64,000 nucleotides of DNA from Deltaproteobacteria bacterium. Its GTDB lineage: Bacteria > JAMCPX01. The DNA lies in the NCBI GenBank assembly GCA_023382265.1, contig JAMCPX010000007.1, positions 27,519 through 91,518 on the forward strand. The letters run 5' to 3'. Below, piece after piece: positions 56,620 to 64,000 of the stretch. Numbering within the stretch: position 1 is the stretch's first letter; each line of letters starts with the position of its first letter. Position numbers and translations under genes: made by a program. Under the pieces are notes generated by a model. It was not told where the DNA came from. It worked only from the letters and a program-made list of their open reading frames with translations, and did no database searches.

Positions 56620-58337
56620 CCACTTACCTCAAAGGTATCGGAGTTTCCCCAGGATGGGCAACTGGTAAGGCGATAATTCCCATTGCAAATAACTTCGCCA
56701 TATCCAGATATCACGTAATGGCTGACAGAATTCCCTATGAGGTGAACAGATTTATTTCTGCAATTGAAAAATCCAAGGAAGAACTAAACTCATTCAAAAA
56801 TAAAATCAATACCGAAATAGGTAAAGAAGCAAAGCTTATACTTGATACACACATATTGATCCTTGAGGATAAAGGTTTAATAGAAAACATAGTGAGCAAA
56901 ATAAAAAATAGTAGAATGAACACGGAGTGGGCTTTAACTGAGGTACTTGTAGAGATCGAGAAGACCTTTAACGGTATAGATGACGAATATCTAAAAGAAA
57001 GAAAATTTGATATAATACATGAAGGGCAGCGTGTTCTCAAACATCTTACGGAACGTGAAAGAAAAATCGAGCCTGAAGAGACGGGCATCCTTGTTATTAC
57101 AGAGTTTGCAATGTCAAACTCTTCGTTCCTGATGAAAGAAGACATCCGTGCTGTCGCACTTGAGTTGGGCGGACTTGCATCTCATACTACAATAATTGCC
57201 CGTTCGCTCGGGATACCCGCGGTTGCAGGAATAAAAAATCTCTCGGAAAAAATAAAAGACGGGGACATGTTGCTGCTGGACGGGAATAACGGCATACTCA
57301 TAATAGACCCTGAATCAGAGACCCTCTATAAGTATAAAACGGCTTCTATCCCTTCCGTTAGCACTATACAAAAAGACATTAAAATGGGCGTAAAAACGGT
57401 TGATGATGTACCCATAAAGGTTATGGCTAATATCGAGTTTCCTGAAGAAGCAGAGTATGCAAAAAATAAGGGGGCTGATGGTATTGGATTGTTTAGAACA
57501 GAATACCTTTATATAAGTAAAAAAGAATTACCCACGGAAGATCAAAGTTATAGCGAGTACTCCTCGATTGTAAAACTATTTCACGGTTCAACTATAATAA
57601 TAAGAACGCTTGATACAGGCGGAGATAAGCTCTTATCAACACAGTATAAGAAAACGCAAAATCCCGCACTCGGGCTGCGTGGAATAAGACTTTGCCTTAA
57701 AGAAAAAGAACTTTTAAAAACCCAGCTCAGGGGAATACTCAGGGCAAGCGAATTCGGCGAAACCAGTATACTTTTGCCCATGATCACTTCAACAGAGGAA
57801 GCCATTGAAGTAAAGCAATTAATAGAGGACACCAGATCCAATCTTATTTCACAGGGATACAAACTCGGTACTGTAAAAATAGGTGCGCTTATAGAGACAC
57901 CGGCTGCATCCATTATAATTAATGAACTATTGGACATACTCGATTTTGCAAGCGTCGGAACTAATGATCTTATACAGTATACCCTCGCCACAGACAGATC
58001 CGACAATGATGTTATTTATCTATACCAGCCCCTTCATCCTGCCGTAATAAGGATACTCGCATCAATAGCTACTGCCGCAGAAAATCATGGCAAACCTGCA
58101 CAAATATGCGGAGAAATGGCCAATACGCCGCTCTATATACCACTTTTACTCGGTATGGGATACTCTGCATTAAGTATGGATAAGACTTCTATTCAAAGGA
58201 TAAAAAGATTGATATCCAGGATCAATATGGAAAAATCAAAAAATATTGCAAAAAAGGCAATAACGCTCGGTTCTCAAAGCGAAGTAGAACAATTAATTTT
58301 AAAGTCATTCAAAGAGGAGTTGAGTTATGAGACTTAA
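56616..58337 (+). CDS. ptsI: PTS enzyme I
   Basis: EI takes phosphate from phosphoenolpyruvate. The 573-residue protein has the phosphohistidine His190 in GGLASHTTIIARSLGIPAVAG, FRTEYLY, LDTGGDKLL, the PEP-binding LIQYTLATDRS and the catalytic Cys region ICGEMANTP. No GAF domain is present, so it is a standard EI rather than EI-Ntr. It overlaps mce by 11 bases. Confidence 0.95.
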   Translation: MTTYLKGIGVSPGWATGKAIIPIANNFAISRYHVMADRIPYEVNRFISAIEKSKEELNSFKNKINTEIGKEAKLILDTHILILEDKGLIENIVSKIKNSRMNTEWALTEVLVEIEKTFNGIDDEYLKERKFDIIHEGQRVLKHLTERERKIEPEETGILVITEFAMSNSSFLMKEDIRAVALELGGLASHTTIIARSLGIPAVAGIKNLSEKIKDGDMLLLDGNNGILIIDPESETLYKYKTASIPSVSTIQKDIKMGVKTVDDVPIKVMANIEFPEEAEYAKNKGADGIGLFRTEYLYISKKELPTEDQSYSEYSSIVKLFHGSTIIIRTLDTGGDKLLSTQYKKTQNPALGLRGIRLCLKEKELLKTQLRGILRASEFGETSILLPMITSTEEAIEVKQLIEDTRSNLISQGYKLGTVKIGALIETPAASIIINELLDILDFASVGTNDLIQYTLATDRSDNDVIYLYQPLHPAVIRILASIATAAENHGKPAQICGEMANTPLYIPLLLGMGYSALSMDKTSIQRIKRLISRINMEKSKNIAKKAITLGSQSEVEQLILKSFKEELSYET

Positions 58338-58722
58338 TCACATCGCTATCGCTGTTAAAGATCTTTCTCAGGCGGTTTCTATTTATCATAACAAGATCGG
58401 GGCATCGCTTGGCTCAAGGCATGTTGTTGAGAGTGAAGGGATTGAGATAGCCGTAATAAATCTTGATAATACCGAGATAGAGCTTATGATGCCTATTAAC
58501 AATACAGGCGGTGTAGCAAAGTTTATAGAAAAAAGGGGCGAAGGACTTCATCATATATGCTTTGAGATCGATAATATAGAAGAAACTATAAAATCACTCT
58601 CAAACTCGGGTTTAAAAATCATTGACACCAAACCGGTGATCGGTTACAAAGGTAACAAGGCTTTTTTTGTGCACCCATCTTCGACAGACGGCGTACTTTT
58701 AGAATTTTATGAAAAGAGGTGA
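58327..58722 (+). CDS. mce: Methylmalonyl-CoA epimerase
   Basis: Mce interconverts the 2R and 2S forms of methylmalonyl-CoA in propionate or branched-chain metabolism. The 131-residue VOC-fold protein has metal ligands His5 (LNHIAIAV), Glu in TEIELMMPI, His in GLHHICFE and Glu in LLEFYEK. Coupling to ptsI by an 11-base overlap is unusual. No methylmalonyl-CoA mutase is in the window. Confidence 0.9.
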   Translation: MRLNHIAIAVKDLSQAVSIYHNKIGASLGSRHVVESEGIEIAVINLDNTEIELMMPINNTGGVAKFIEKRGEGLHHICFEIDNIEETIKSLSNSGLKIIDTKPVIGYKGNKAFFVHPSSTDGVLLEFYEKR

Positions 58723-59261
58723 TTAAAACAGTACCTTTAGATCTTTTAATGAATTTCACACTCGGACAGTTGTTTGCCATTGCCGGTGCCGATACTATAA
58801 AGAAGACGGCTAAGCCAATGAGGTCTTATTCTTTTATGCTTACCTTGATCTATGAGTTATTCATATTTATGCCTGCCGGTATATACCTGTTAATGGCATA
58901 CTCTGATTGGAGCCTTATGTATTTCATAAATGCCGTTTATATCCCCATGCCGGTTAAAACATTAATACTGCTTGGTTATCCGGTGATGATTGTGCTTGGA
59001 TTTTATGTTTCTGCAAAATTGATAAAACTTTCACTATCAAAGCTGAATATTTCCATACTAATTGCCTTAGTGCTTGCAATGTCCGCCATCTCACTTGTAT
59101 ATGTAAAAAGGCTTTTATTCGTAGGTACAAACCATGCATTTAAAAACGGTTCTGCTGTAATAATATATGATACACATCTGTTCATTGCACTTGTAGTAAT
59201 TTTTGGTATAGCAATTCCCGTTGCCCTATACACATTATTTCTTGCAAGAAAGAGCGATTGA
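58719..59261 (+). CDS. Integral membrane protein of unknown function
   Basis: This 180-residue protein has about four or five hydrophobic segments (34-60, 75-102, 109-127, 150-172). The start is a GTG overlapping the mce stop by 4 bases, so the gene is real and co-translated. No motif is recognised; HAFKNGSAVIIYDTHLF is the most distinctive hydrophilic stretch. It ends the PTS-mce group, before the kdp control region. Confidence 0.65.
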   Translation: MIKTVPLDLLMNFTLGQLFAIAGADTIKKTAKPMRSYSFMLTLIYELFIFMPAGIYLLMAYSDWSLMYFINAVYIPMPVKTLILLGYPVMIVLGFYVSAKLIKLSLSKLNISILIALVLAMSAISLVYVKRLLFVGTNHAFKNGSAVIIYDTHLFIALVVIFGIAIPVALYTLFLARKSD

Positions 59262-59370
59262 TCTATAAGCCAGCATCTATAACAAAACGACCGCTCAAGT
59301 GCTATTTGTCTAAATGAAGGATTTAGACCTATTTCTTTCAAAAAATGTAGCAGGAAGACAACCGTCGTAC

Positions 59371-59398
59371 TTGACAATCCTTTTTACATGATTATTTA
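59371..59398 (+). promoter_or_regulatory. Sigma70-type promoter of the kdp operon
   Basis: TTGACA (59371-59376), a 16-base spacer and TATTTA (59393-59398). The predicted transcription start near 59405 falls exactly at the beginning of the riboswitch, which supports the assignment. Confidence 0.6.
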
Positions 59399-59402
59399 TT
59401 AC

Positions 59403-59535
59403 TGCAAATAGCGGCCGAAACCCATTCAGAGAATGGGTGCGGGGGAACCAATTTGGGGCGCATTCCTCTTTTTCGAGGATAGGACACTTTCAAGTCCGAG
59501 CCTGTCAGCTAACCTCGCAGGCATTTGAAAGGGCA
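59403..59535 (+). ncRNA. Cyclic di-AMP riboswitch (ydaO/yuaA class)
   Basis: This untranslated leader has the highly conserved features of the c-di-AMP aptamer: GCGGGGGAACCA (59439-59450) with TTGGGGCG (59453-59460), then GTCCGAGCCTG and TCAGCTAACCTCGCAGGC (to 59522). Supporting stems are visible: CCCATTC/GAATGGG (59421-59437), CCTC/GAGG (59465-59478) and GCCTG/CAGGC (59500-59522). An intrinsic terminator follows, so c-di-AMP is expected to switch the operon off. Controlled genes are kdpABC (potassium uptake), consistent with the known role of c-di-AMP in potassium homeostasis. Confidence 0.93.
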
Positions 59536-59550
59536 ACTGGCATTGCGTGC

Positions 59551-59579
59551 AAGACCGTCGTTACCCGCGGTCTTTTTTT
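59551..59579 (+). terminator. Riboswitch expression-platform terminator
   Basis: AAGACCG (59551-59557) pairs with CGGTCTT (59568-59574), extended by an inner CG/CG pair, and is followed by a T-run to 59579. It lies directly after the aptamer and before kdpA, as in OFF-type ydaO riboswitches. Confidence 0.88.
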
Positions 59580-59580
59580 G

Positions 59581-59678
59581 CCCCGTTAGAAATTTTCGTT
59601 ATGGAGAGAGGAATCTAAAACCACGTCTGTAAGGTACGCATGTGTAACTTCGGCGTATGGGCGTGATTTCTAACGGGG
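59581..59678. repeat. Inverted-repeat element, CCGTTAG-ended (copy 2)
   Basis: CCCCGTTAGAAAT (59581-59593) and ATTTCTAACGGGG (59666-59678) form a perfect 13-base inverted pair enclosing 72 bases. Inner complementarity (TACGC at 59635-59639 with GCGTA at 59653-59657) allows a nested hairpin. It begins 2 bases after the riboswitch terminator and stops just before the kdpA ribosome-binding site. The outer ends share CCGTTAGAA with the element at 43572-43651. It has no coding capacity, and no flanking target duplication is evident. Confidence 0.7.
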
Positions 59679-59711
59679 TTTATGCTCTTGCCCCTCAAAA
59701 AGGAGGAAGAG

Positions 59712-59759
59712 ATGTTAAGATGTTTAAATATTGGGGGTTTATTATGCATGCCAATGTAG
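59712..59759 (+). other. Short upstream ORF overlapping the kdpA start
   Basis: An ATG at 59712, placed five bases after a strong AGGAGG, opens 15 codons ([15 protein letters not shown]) ending with TAG at 59757-59759, in a frame different from kdpA. It does not resemble KdpF. It may be a leader peptide coupling translation to kdpA, or the ribosome-binding site may simply serve the kdpA ATG downstream. Confidence 0.35.
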
Positions 59760-61537
59760 CGGCTGATGTTTTGCAGATCATTGTATTCCTTGTCATCCTT
59801 ACCCTGCTCGCAGGACCGCTGGGCAGGTATATGGCAAGGGTTTACCAGGGCGAGCGAACCTTCCTGACACCAGTAATCGGTGCCGTGGAAAGGCTCTTTT
59901 ACAGGGTCTGCGGTATACAGGCTGAAGCAGAGATGGACTGGAAACAGTATGCAGCATCACTGCTTGTCTTCAGCGCTATCGGATTTGCCGTAACGTTTTT
60001 GATTCTTGTGCTGCAAGGGTATCTGCCCTTCAACCCCGGAAGGTTCCCGGGATTTTCCTGGGACCTCGCACTCAACACAGCCATCAGCTTTCTGACCAAT
60101 ACCAACTGGCAGGCATACAGCGGGGAATCTGCCGCGAGCTATTTTACGCAGGTGTTCGCCCTGATGGTACATCAGTTTTACTCGGCAGCGGCTGGAATGT
60201 CCATAGCCATTGCCCTGATACGCGGGATCATACGAAGGAAATCCGCCACCATAGGCAACTTCTGGGTTGATATGACACGCGGCGTATTGTATATACTCCT
60301 GCCTTTGTCCTTTCTCTTTGCGCTTGTACTCGTCTCTCAGGGGGTGATCCAGAATTTTAGTCCGTACAAACAGGTAAGATTACTTGAACCGTATTCTTAT
60401 GAAAAACCAAAGCTTGATGCAAAGGGCAATCAGATAACAGGTGTACTAGGAAAACCCGCTATGGAAACAGTGACCGTAACACATCAGACCCTGCCCATGG
60501 GACCTGTTGCAACACAGGAGGCAATCAAGGAACTTGGGACAAACGGCGGCGGCTTTTTCAATGCAAACTCAGCTCACCCATTCGAAAACCCAACACCGCT
60601 TTCCAATGTGCTTGAGATCCTTGCATTGCTGATTATCTCAGCTTCCCTGCCCATTACCTTTGGGAGCATGGCAGGTAAAAAAAGGCAGGGCTGGGCTATT
60701 TACGCCGCTATGATGGCTGTCTTTATTATTGCAACCGGTATGATGTACTGGGCCGAGTACACCGGGAATCCCCTTGTCCAGAGGCTTGGGGTACAGGGTG
60801 CATACATGGAGGGCAAAGATGTCAGGTTTGGACTTGGCGGCTCTGTCCTTTTTTCCGTGGCAACAACATCCACGTCATGCGGTGCTGTCAACAATATGCA
60901 TGATTCTCTTACGCCTCTTGGCGGCATGGTACCTTTGACTCTTATGCTGCTCGGCGAAGAGGTGTTCGGCGGCGTGGGGTCCGGACTTTATACCATGCTT
61001 GCCTTTGTCATTATCTCGGTGTTCATATCGGGCCTTATGATAGGCAGGATACCGGAGTATCTTGGGAAGAAGATCGAAGCAACAGAGATGTGGATGTCCG
61101 TCATTATTGTGCTTACCTCGGGCATTCTCGTTCTGATATTCACGTCCATAGCACTCATAACAAGGGCAGGGGTAAGTGCCATGGGAAACCCCGGGCCTCA
61201 CGGACTCACCGAGGTGCTGTATGCATTTGCGTCCACGTCAAACAATAACGGGAGCGCATTTGCAGGCTTGAATGCAAACACACTGTTCTATAATTTAACC
61301 ACATCTATTGCCATGATCATGGGGAGGTTTGGTCCTGCAATCGCCGCACTTGCAATGGCAGGTTCGCTGGCAAAAAAGAAGTACGTACCGCCAAGCCGCG
61401 GCACACTTCCGACGGATCAACTGACATTTATACTCTGGCTTGTATCGGTTATCATCATAGTAGGGGCACTTACTTTTTTCCCCGCCCTGTCGCTCGGTCC
61501 GATCGTAGAGCACATGATGATGACAGGAGGCAGGTAG
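59720..61537 (+). CDS. kdpA: Potassium-transporting ATPase subunit A
   Basis: KdpA is the potassium-selective channel-like subunit of the high-affinity Kdp pump. About 10 helices are present and the selectivity-loop motifs are clear: [54 protein letters not shown] and [12 protein letters not shown]. The start is uncertain: ATG at 59720 gives 605 residues, ATG at 59744 gives 597 and has GGGGG seven bases upstream. The frame is open back to 59657, but that part lies in the inverted repeat. It is GC-richer than the genes before it. Confidence 0.95.
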   Translation: MFKYWGFIMHANVAADVLQIIVFLVILTLLAGPLGRYMARVYQGERTFLTPVIGAVERLFYRVCGIQAEAEMDWKQYAASLLVFSAIGFAVTFLILVLQGYLPFNPGRFPGFSWDLALNTAISFLTNTNWQAYSGESAASYFTQVFALMVHQFYSAAAGMSIAIALIRGIIRRKSATIGNFWVDMTRGVLYILLPLSFLFALVLVSQGVIQNFSPYKQVRLLEPYSYEKPKLDAKGNQITGVLGKPAMETVTVTHQTLPMGPVATQEAIKELGTNGGGFFNANSAHPFENPTPLSNVLEILALLIISASLPITFGSMAGKKRQGWAIYAAMMAVFIIATGMMYWAEYTGNPLVQRLGVQGAYMEGKDVRFGLGGSVLFSVATTSTSCGAVNNMHDSLTPLGGMVPLTLMLLGEEVFGGVGSGLYTMLAFVIISVFISGLMIGRIPEYLGKKIEATEMWMSVIIVLTSGILVLIFTSIALITRAGVSAMGNPGPHGLTEVLYAFASTSNNNGSAFAGLNANTLFYNLTTSIAMIMGRFGPAIAALAMAGSLAKKKYVPPSRGTLPTDQLTFILWLVSVIIIVGALTFFPALSLGPIVEHMMMTGGR

Positions 61538-61539
61538 CC

Positions 61540-63606
61540 ATGAGCAAAACAGCGAAAAAAAACAAGGGTGTATTTGTCCCTGAACTGATGAAGTCAGCTT
61601 TAATAGACTCTTTCAAGAAACTCAATCCCCGTACGCTGTGGAAAAATCCGGTTATGTTCGCCGTGGAGATTGGAAGTACCATGACAACAGTGGTATTCAT
61701 GAACACCCTGATTACCGGCAGGGGAGAACCTCCATGGTTCACAGGGCTTGTTTCCCTCTGGCTCTGGCTGACCGTCATATTCTCAAACTTCGCGGAGGCA
61801 CTGGCAGAAGGCAGGGGAAAAGCGCGAGCAGAAAGCCTGAGGAAGACCCGCACCGAGGTCGTGGCAAAAAAGCTGAAGAAACCAGATCTTCAGGGTGAAT
61901 ACGAGCTTGTGCCATCCGACAAGCTGCATAAGGGTGACCTTATCCTCGTCGAGGCGCACGACATCATCGGCAGTGACGGTGAGGTTGTTGCTGGTGCTGC
62001 GCTGGTAAACGAGGCAGCCATTACCGGAGAGTCCGCACCCGTCGTACGCGAATCCGGAGGTGACCGCAGCGCAGTGACCGGCGGTACCGAGGTCATTGCA
62101 AACAGTATTGTCGTGCGGGTAACGTCCGACCCCGGAGAAACGTTCATCGACAGAATGATATCCCTCGTTGAAGGCGCCAAACGGCGCAAGACGCCGAATG
62201 AGATTGCGCTGGAAGTCCTTCTCATTGCACTGACCACGGTGTTCTTTTTCGTCGTGATTAATTTGAAACCGCTGTCCCTGTACAGCATCCATGCCATGGG
62301 CCGCGGCACGCCGGTGACACTCACGGCACTTGTGGCACTGTTTGTGTGCCTGATCCCCACAACAATAGCGGCACTCTTGCCTGCAATAGGTATCGCAGGC
62401 ATGGACAGGCTTTTCCAGAAAAATGTCATAGCACTATCCGGCAGGGCTATCGAGGCGGCAGGGGACGTTAATGTGCTGCTGCTGGACAAGACGGGCACCA
62501 TAACACTCGGCAACCGGGAGGCGGTTGCATTCATACCGGTATCCGGCCGTTCGGATAAAGAGCTTGCAGAGGCAGCGCTCATGGCATCGCTTGCGGACGA
62601 AACACCGGAAGGAAGAAGCATCACCGTGCTAGCCAAACAGAAGTACGGCCTCAGGGTCATGGAATTGCCTCACAGCGCGGTCACGATCCCGTTCAGTGCG
62701 GTTACAAGGATGAGCGGCGTCGACATCGACGGCAACGCTTACCGCAAGGGGGCCGCGGACTCAATCGTGGATTACATCAAGGAAAGCAAGGGTGTTATCC
62801 CGGATGATCTTGACCGGCATGTAAAGGACATTGCCCAATCAGGGGGCACACCCCTTGTCGTGAGCAAGGGCATGGATGTCCTCGGGGTAATCCATCTCAA
62901 GGACATTCTCAAAGGCGGCATTCAGGAACGTTTCCAGCAGCTCCGGAGCATCGGCATCAGGACAGTTATGATCACGGGTGACAACCAGCTGACGGCCGCT
63001 GCAATCGCAGCAGAGGCACGTGTGGACGATTTCCTCGCGCAGGCCAGACCAGAGGACAAGCTGCGGCTTATACGCGAGAACCAGGAACAGGGGTACATGG
63101 TGGCAATGACCGGTGACGGGACCAACGATGCGCCCGCACTCGCACAGGCGGACGTCGCGGTCGCGATGAATACTGGGACACAGCCCGCGAGGGAAGCAGC
63201 AAACATCATAGACCTTGACAGTAATCCGACCAAGCTCCTGGACATCGTGGAGATAGGCAAGCAGATCCTGATGACTCGCGGAACACTCACGACATTCAGC
63301 ATCTCCAATGATGTCGCGAAGTACTTCGCCATCATACCAGCCGCCTTTGCGCCGATCTACCCGCAGCTGCAGGTGCTAAACATCATGCACCTTGCCAGCC
63401 CTTACAGTGCCATCCTGTCAGCCGTTATCTTCAACGCACTCATCATACCGTTCCTCATACCTCTTGCGTTGAAAGGCACCCGGTACAGGCCCATGCCCGC
63501 AGAGAGGCTTTTGCTGTACAACCTGTTCGTGTACGGGCTTGGCGGGCTTATAACACCGTTCATCGGCATTAAGCTGATCGATATGCTGATCCATCTGTTT
63601 CTGTAG
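61540..63606 (+). CDS. kdpB: Potassium-transporting ATPase subunit B (P-type ATPase)
   Basis: KdpB is the catalytic P-type ATPase subunit. It has phosphorylated Asp316 in [20 protein letters not shown] (actuator), [10 protein letters not shown], and [26 protein letters not shown]. The 688-residue length is normal. It starts 2 bases after kdpA. Base composition is clearly GC-rich (39 of 60 bases in 62281-62340) compared with the PTS region (22 of 60 in 55201-55260). Confidence 0.97.
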   Translation: MSKTAKKNKGVFVPELMKSALIDSFKKLNPRTLWKNPVMFAVEIGSTMTTVVFMNTLITGRGEPPWFTGLVSLWLWLTVIFSNFAEALAEGRGKARAESLRKTRTEVVAKKLKKPDLQGEYELVPSDKLHKGDLILVEAHDIIGSDGEVVAGAALVNEAAITGESAPVVRESGGDRSAVTGGTEVIANSIVVRVTSDPGETFIDRMISLVEGAKRRKTPNEIALEVLLIALTTVFFFVVINLKPLSLYSIHAMGRGTPVTLTALVALFVCLIPTTIAALLPAIGIAGMDRLFQKNVIALSGRAIEAAGDVNVLLLDKTGTITLGNREAVAFIPVSGRSDKELAEAALMASLADETPEGRSITVLAKQKYGLRVMELPHSAVTIPFSAVTRMSGVDIDGNAYRKGAADSIVDYIKESKGVIPDDLDRHVKDIAQSGGTPLVVSKGMDVLGVIHLKDILKGGIQERFQQLRSIGIRTVMITGDNQLTAAAIAAEARVDDFLAQARPEDKLRLIRENQEQGYMVAMTGDGTNDAPALAQADVAVAMNTGTQPAREAANIIDLDSNPTKLLDIVEIGKQILMTRGTLTTFSISNDVAKYFAIIPAAFAPIYPQLQVLNIMHLASPYSAILSAVIFNALIIPFLIPLALKGTRYRPMPAERLLLYNLFVYGLGGLITPFIGIKLIDMLIHLFL

Positions 63607-63621
63607 GAAAGCGAGGTTACT

Positions 63622-64000
63622 ATGATAAAAAAAGAAATTAAAACCGGCATCAAGGTGTTCATAGCCATGACGATCCTGACCGGCGTGATTTATCCGGCGG
63701 TGGTTACAGCCCTTGCACAGTTCATTTTTCCGAAACAGGCATCAGGGAGCATCATCTATAAACCCGACGGCACACCGGCAGGTTCTGAACTTATAGGACA
63801 GCCGTTCACCGGTCAGGGTTATTTTTGGCCCAGACCGTCGTCAACCCCGGGTTTTCCGTATAACCCCATGGCATCGGGCGGGTCGAACCTTGGACCAACC
63901 AATCAAGCCCTTCTCGACAGGATAAGCATACGTGTCCATACCTTGATTGCAGCAGGCATCACATCTCCGGTTCCATCTGATCTGGTCATGGGATCCGGCA
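63622..64000 (+). CDS. kdpC: Potassium-transporting ATPase subunit C, N-terminal part
   Basis: KdpC is the single-helix accessory subunit that stabilises the Kdp complex. About 126 codons are visible before the window ends. An N-terminal helix (FIAMTILTGVIYPAVVTALA) is followed by GSELIGQPFTGQGYFWPRPS, ASGGSNLGPTN and PSDLVMGSG, all characteristic. A ribosome-binding site (GAGG) precedes the ATG. It follows kdpB by 15 bases. Confidence 0.95.
   Translation, partial: MIKKEIKTGIKVFIAMTILTGVIYPAVVTALAQFIFPKQASGSIIYKPDGTPAGSELIGQPFTGQGYFWPRPSSTPGFPYNPMASGGSNLGPTNQALLDRISIRVHTLIAAGITSPVPSDLVMGSG

Noticed and set aside
59657..59719. KdpA start at 59657
   Set aside because: The first 21 codons would be encoded by the inverted repeat and the ribosome-binding site; KdpA proteins do not have such an extension.

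Overview
The window is a contiguous, densely coded stretch of chromosome from a diderm, Gram-negative-type bacterium. It carries an Mla lipid-transport system, a type IV pilus retraction ATPase, a complete 14-subunit complex I, a P-II protein, sigma54-type enhancer-binding proteins and a menaquinone-type (MqnP-like) prenyltransferase. The mix of NtrC-type regulators, an HprK/RapZ/HPr/EI regulatory phosphotransfer chain, RibBA, membrane pyrophosphatase and methylmalonyl-CoA epimerase fits Deltaproteobacteria in the broad sense (Desulfobacterota/Myxococcota-like). The exact lineage cannot be fixed from the sequence alone. Base composition is AT-rich over most of the window, intermediate in ligA and clearly GC-richer in kdp.

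Layout. 1-6,000 (minus): start of tsf, rpsB, a DEAD-box helicase, then pilT with an orphan MshEN-domain protein, a CheY-like protein and a receiver/HD-GYP protein. 6,336-9,813: a small membrane protein (minus) and a sensor kinase/NtrC-like pair (plus). 9,814-10,393: decayed intergenic DNA with a remnant of a beta-propeller repeat protein and hairpin repeats. 10,394-16,136: ligA (plus), then a K+-independent-type membrane pyrophosphatase overlapping a Na/Ca-exchanger-like gene (minus). 16,448-29,499 (plus): sufS-sufU-thiM-thiE, mqnP-like, a Dam-type methylase, dedA, then rnc-ribE-ribBA-ribH-nusB-M17N-fabH-rimI-pyrK-M20 in tightly packed order. 29,491-42,794 (minus): nuoA-N, complete and in canonical order. 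42,795-44,028: a decayed outer-membrane-protein gene and an inverted-repeat element. 44,029-48,035 (minus): ttcA-like, galU, an exported unknown and an exported transglutaminase-like protein. 48,107-53,815 (plus): glnB, an EnvC-like factor, alr, mlaE-F-D. 54,007-59,261 (plus): hpf, short hprK, rapZ, EIIA(Man), HPr, EI, mce and a membrane protein. 59,371-64,000 (plus): promoter, cyclic-di-AMP riboswitch, terminator, inverted-repeat element, then kdpA, kdpB and the start of kdpC, which runs off the window.

The genes suggest respiratory energy conservation (complex I, proton pyrophosphatase, menaquinone) coupled to tight control of cations (kdp under a cyclic-di-AMP riboswitch) and a purely regulatory PTS, since no EIIB or EIIC is present in the window. 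The strongest items for follow-up are the cyclic-di-AMP riboswitch on kdp, the N-terminally minimal HPr kinase in its phosphotransfer operon, and the pilT/MshEN/HD-GYP cluster that looks like a cyclic-di-GMP-linked retraction module.
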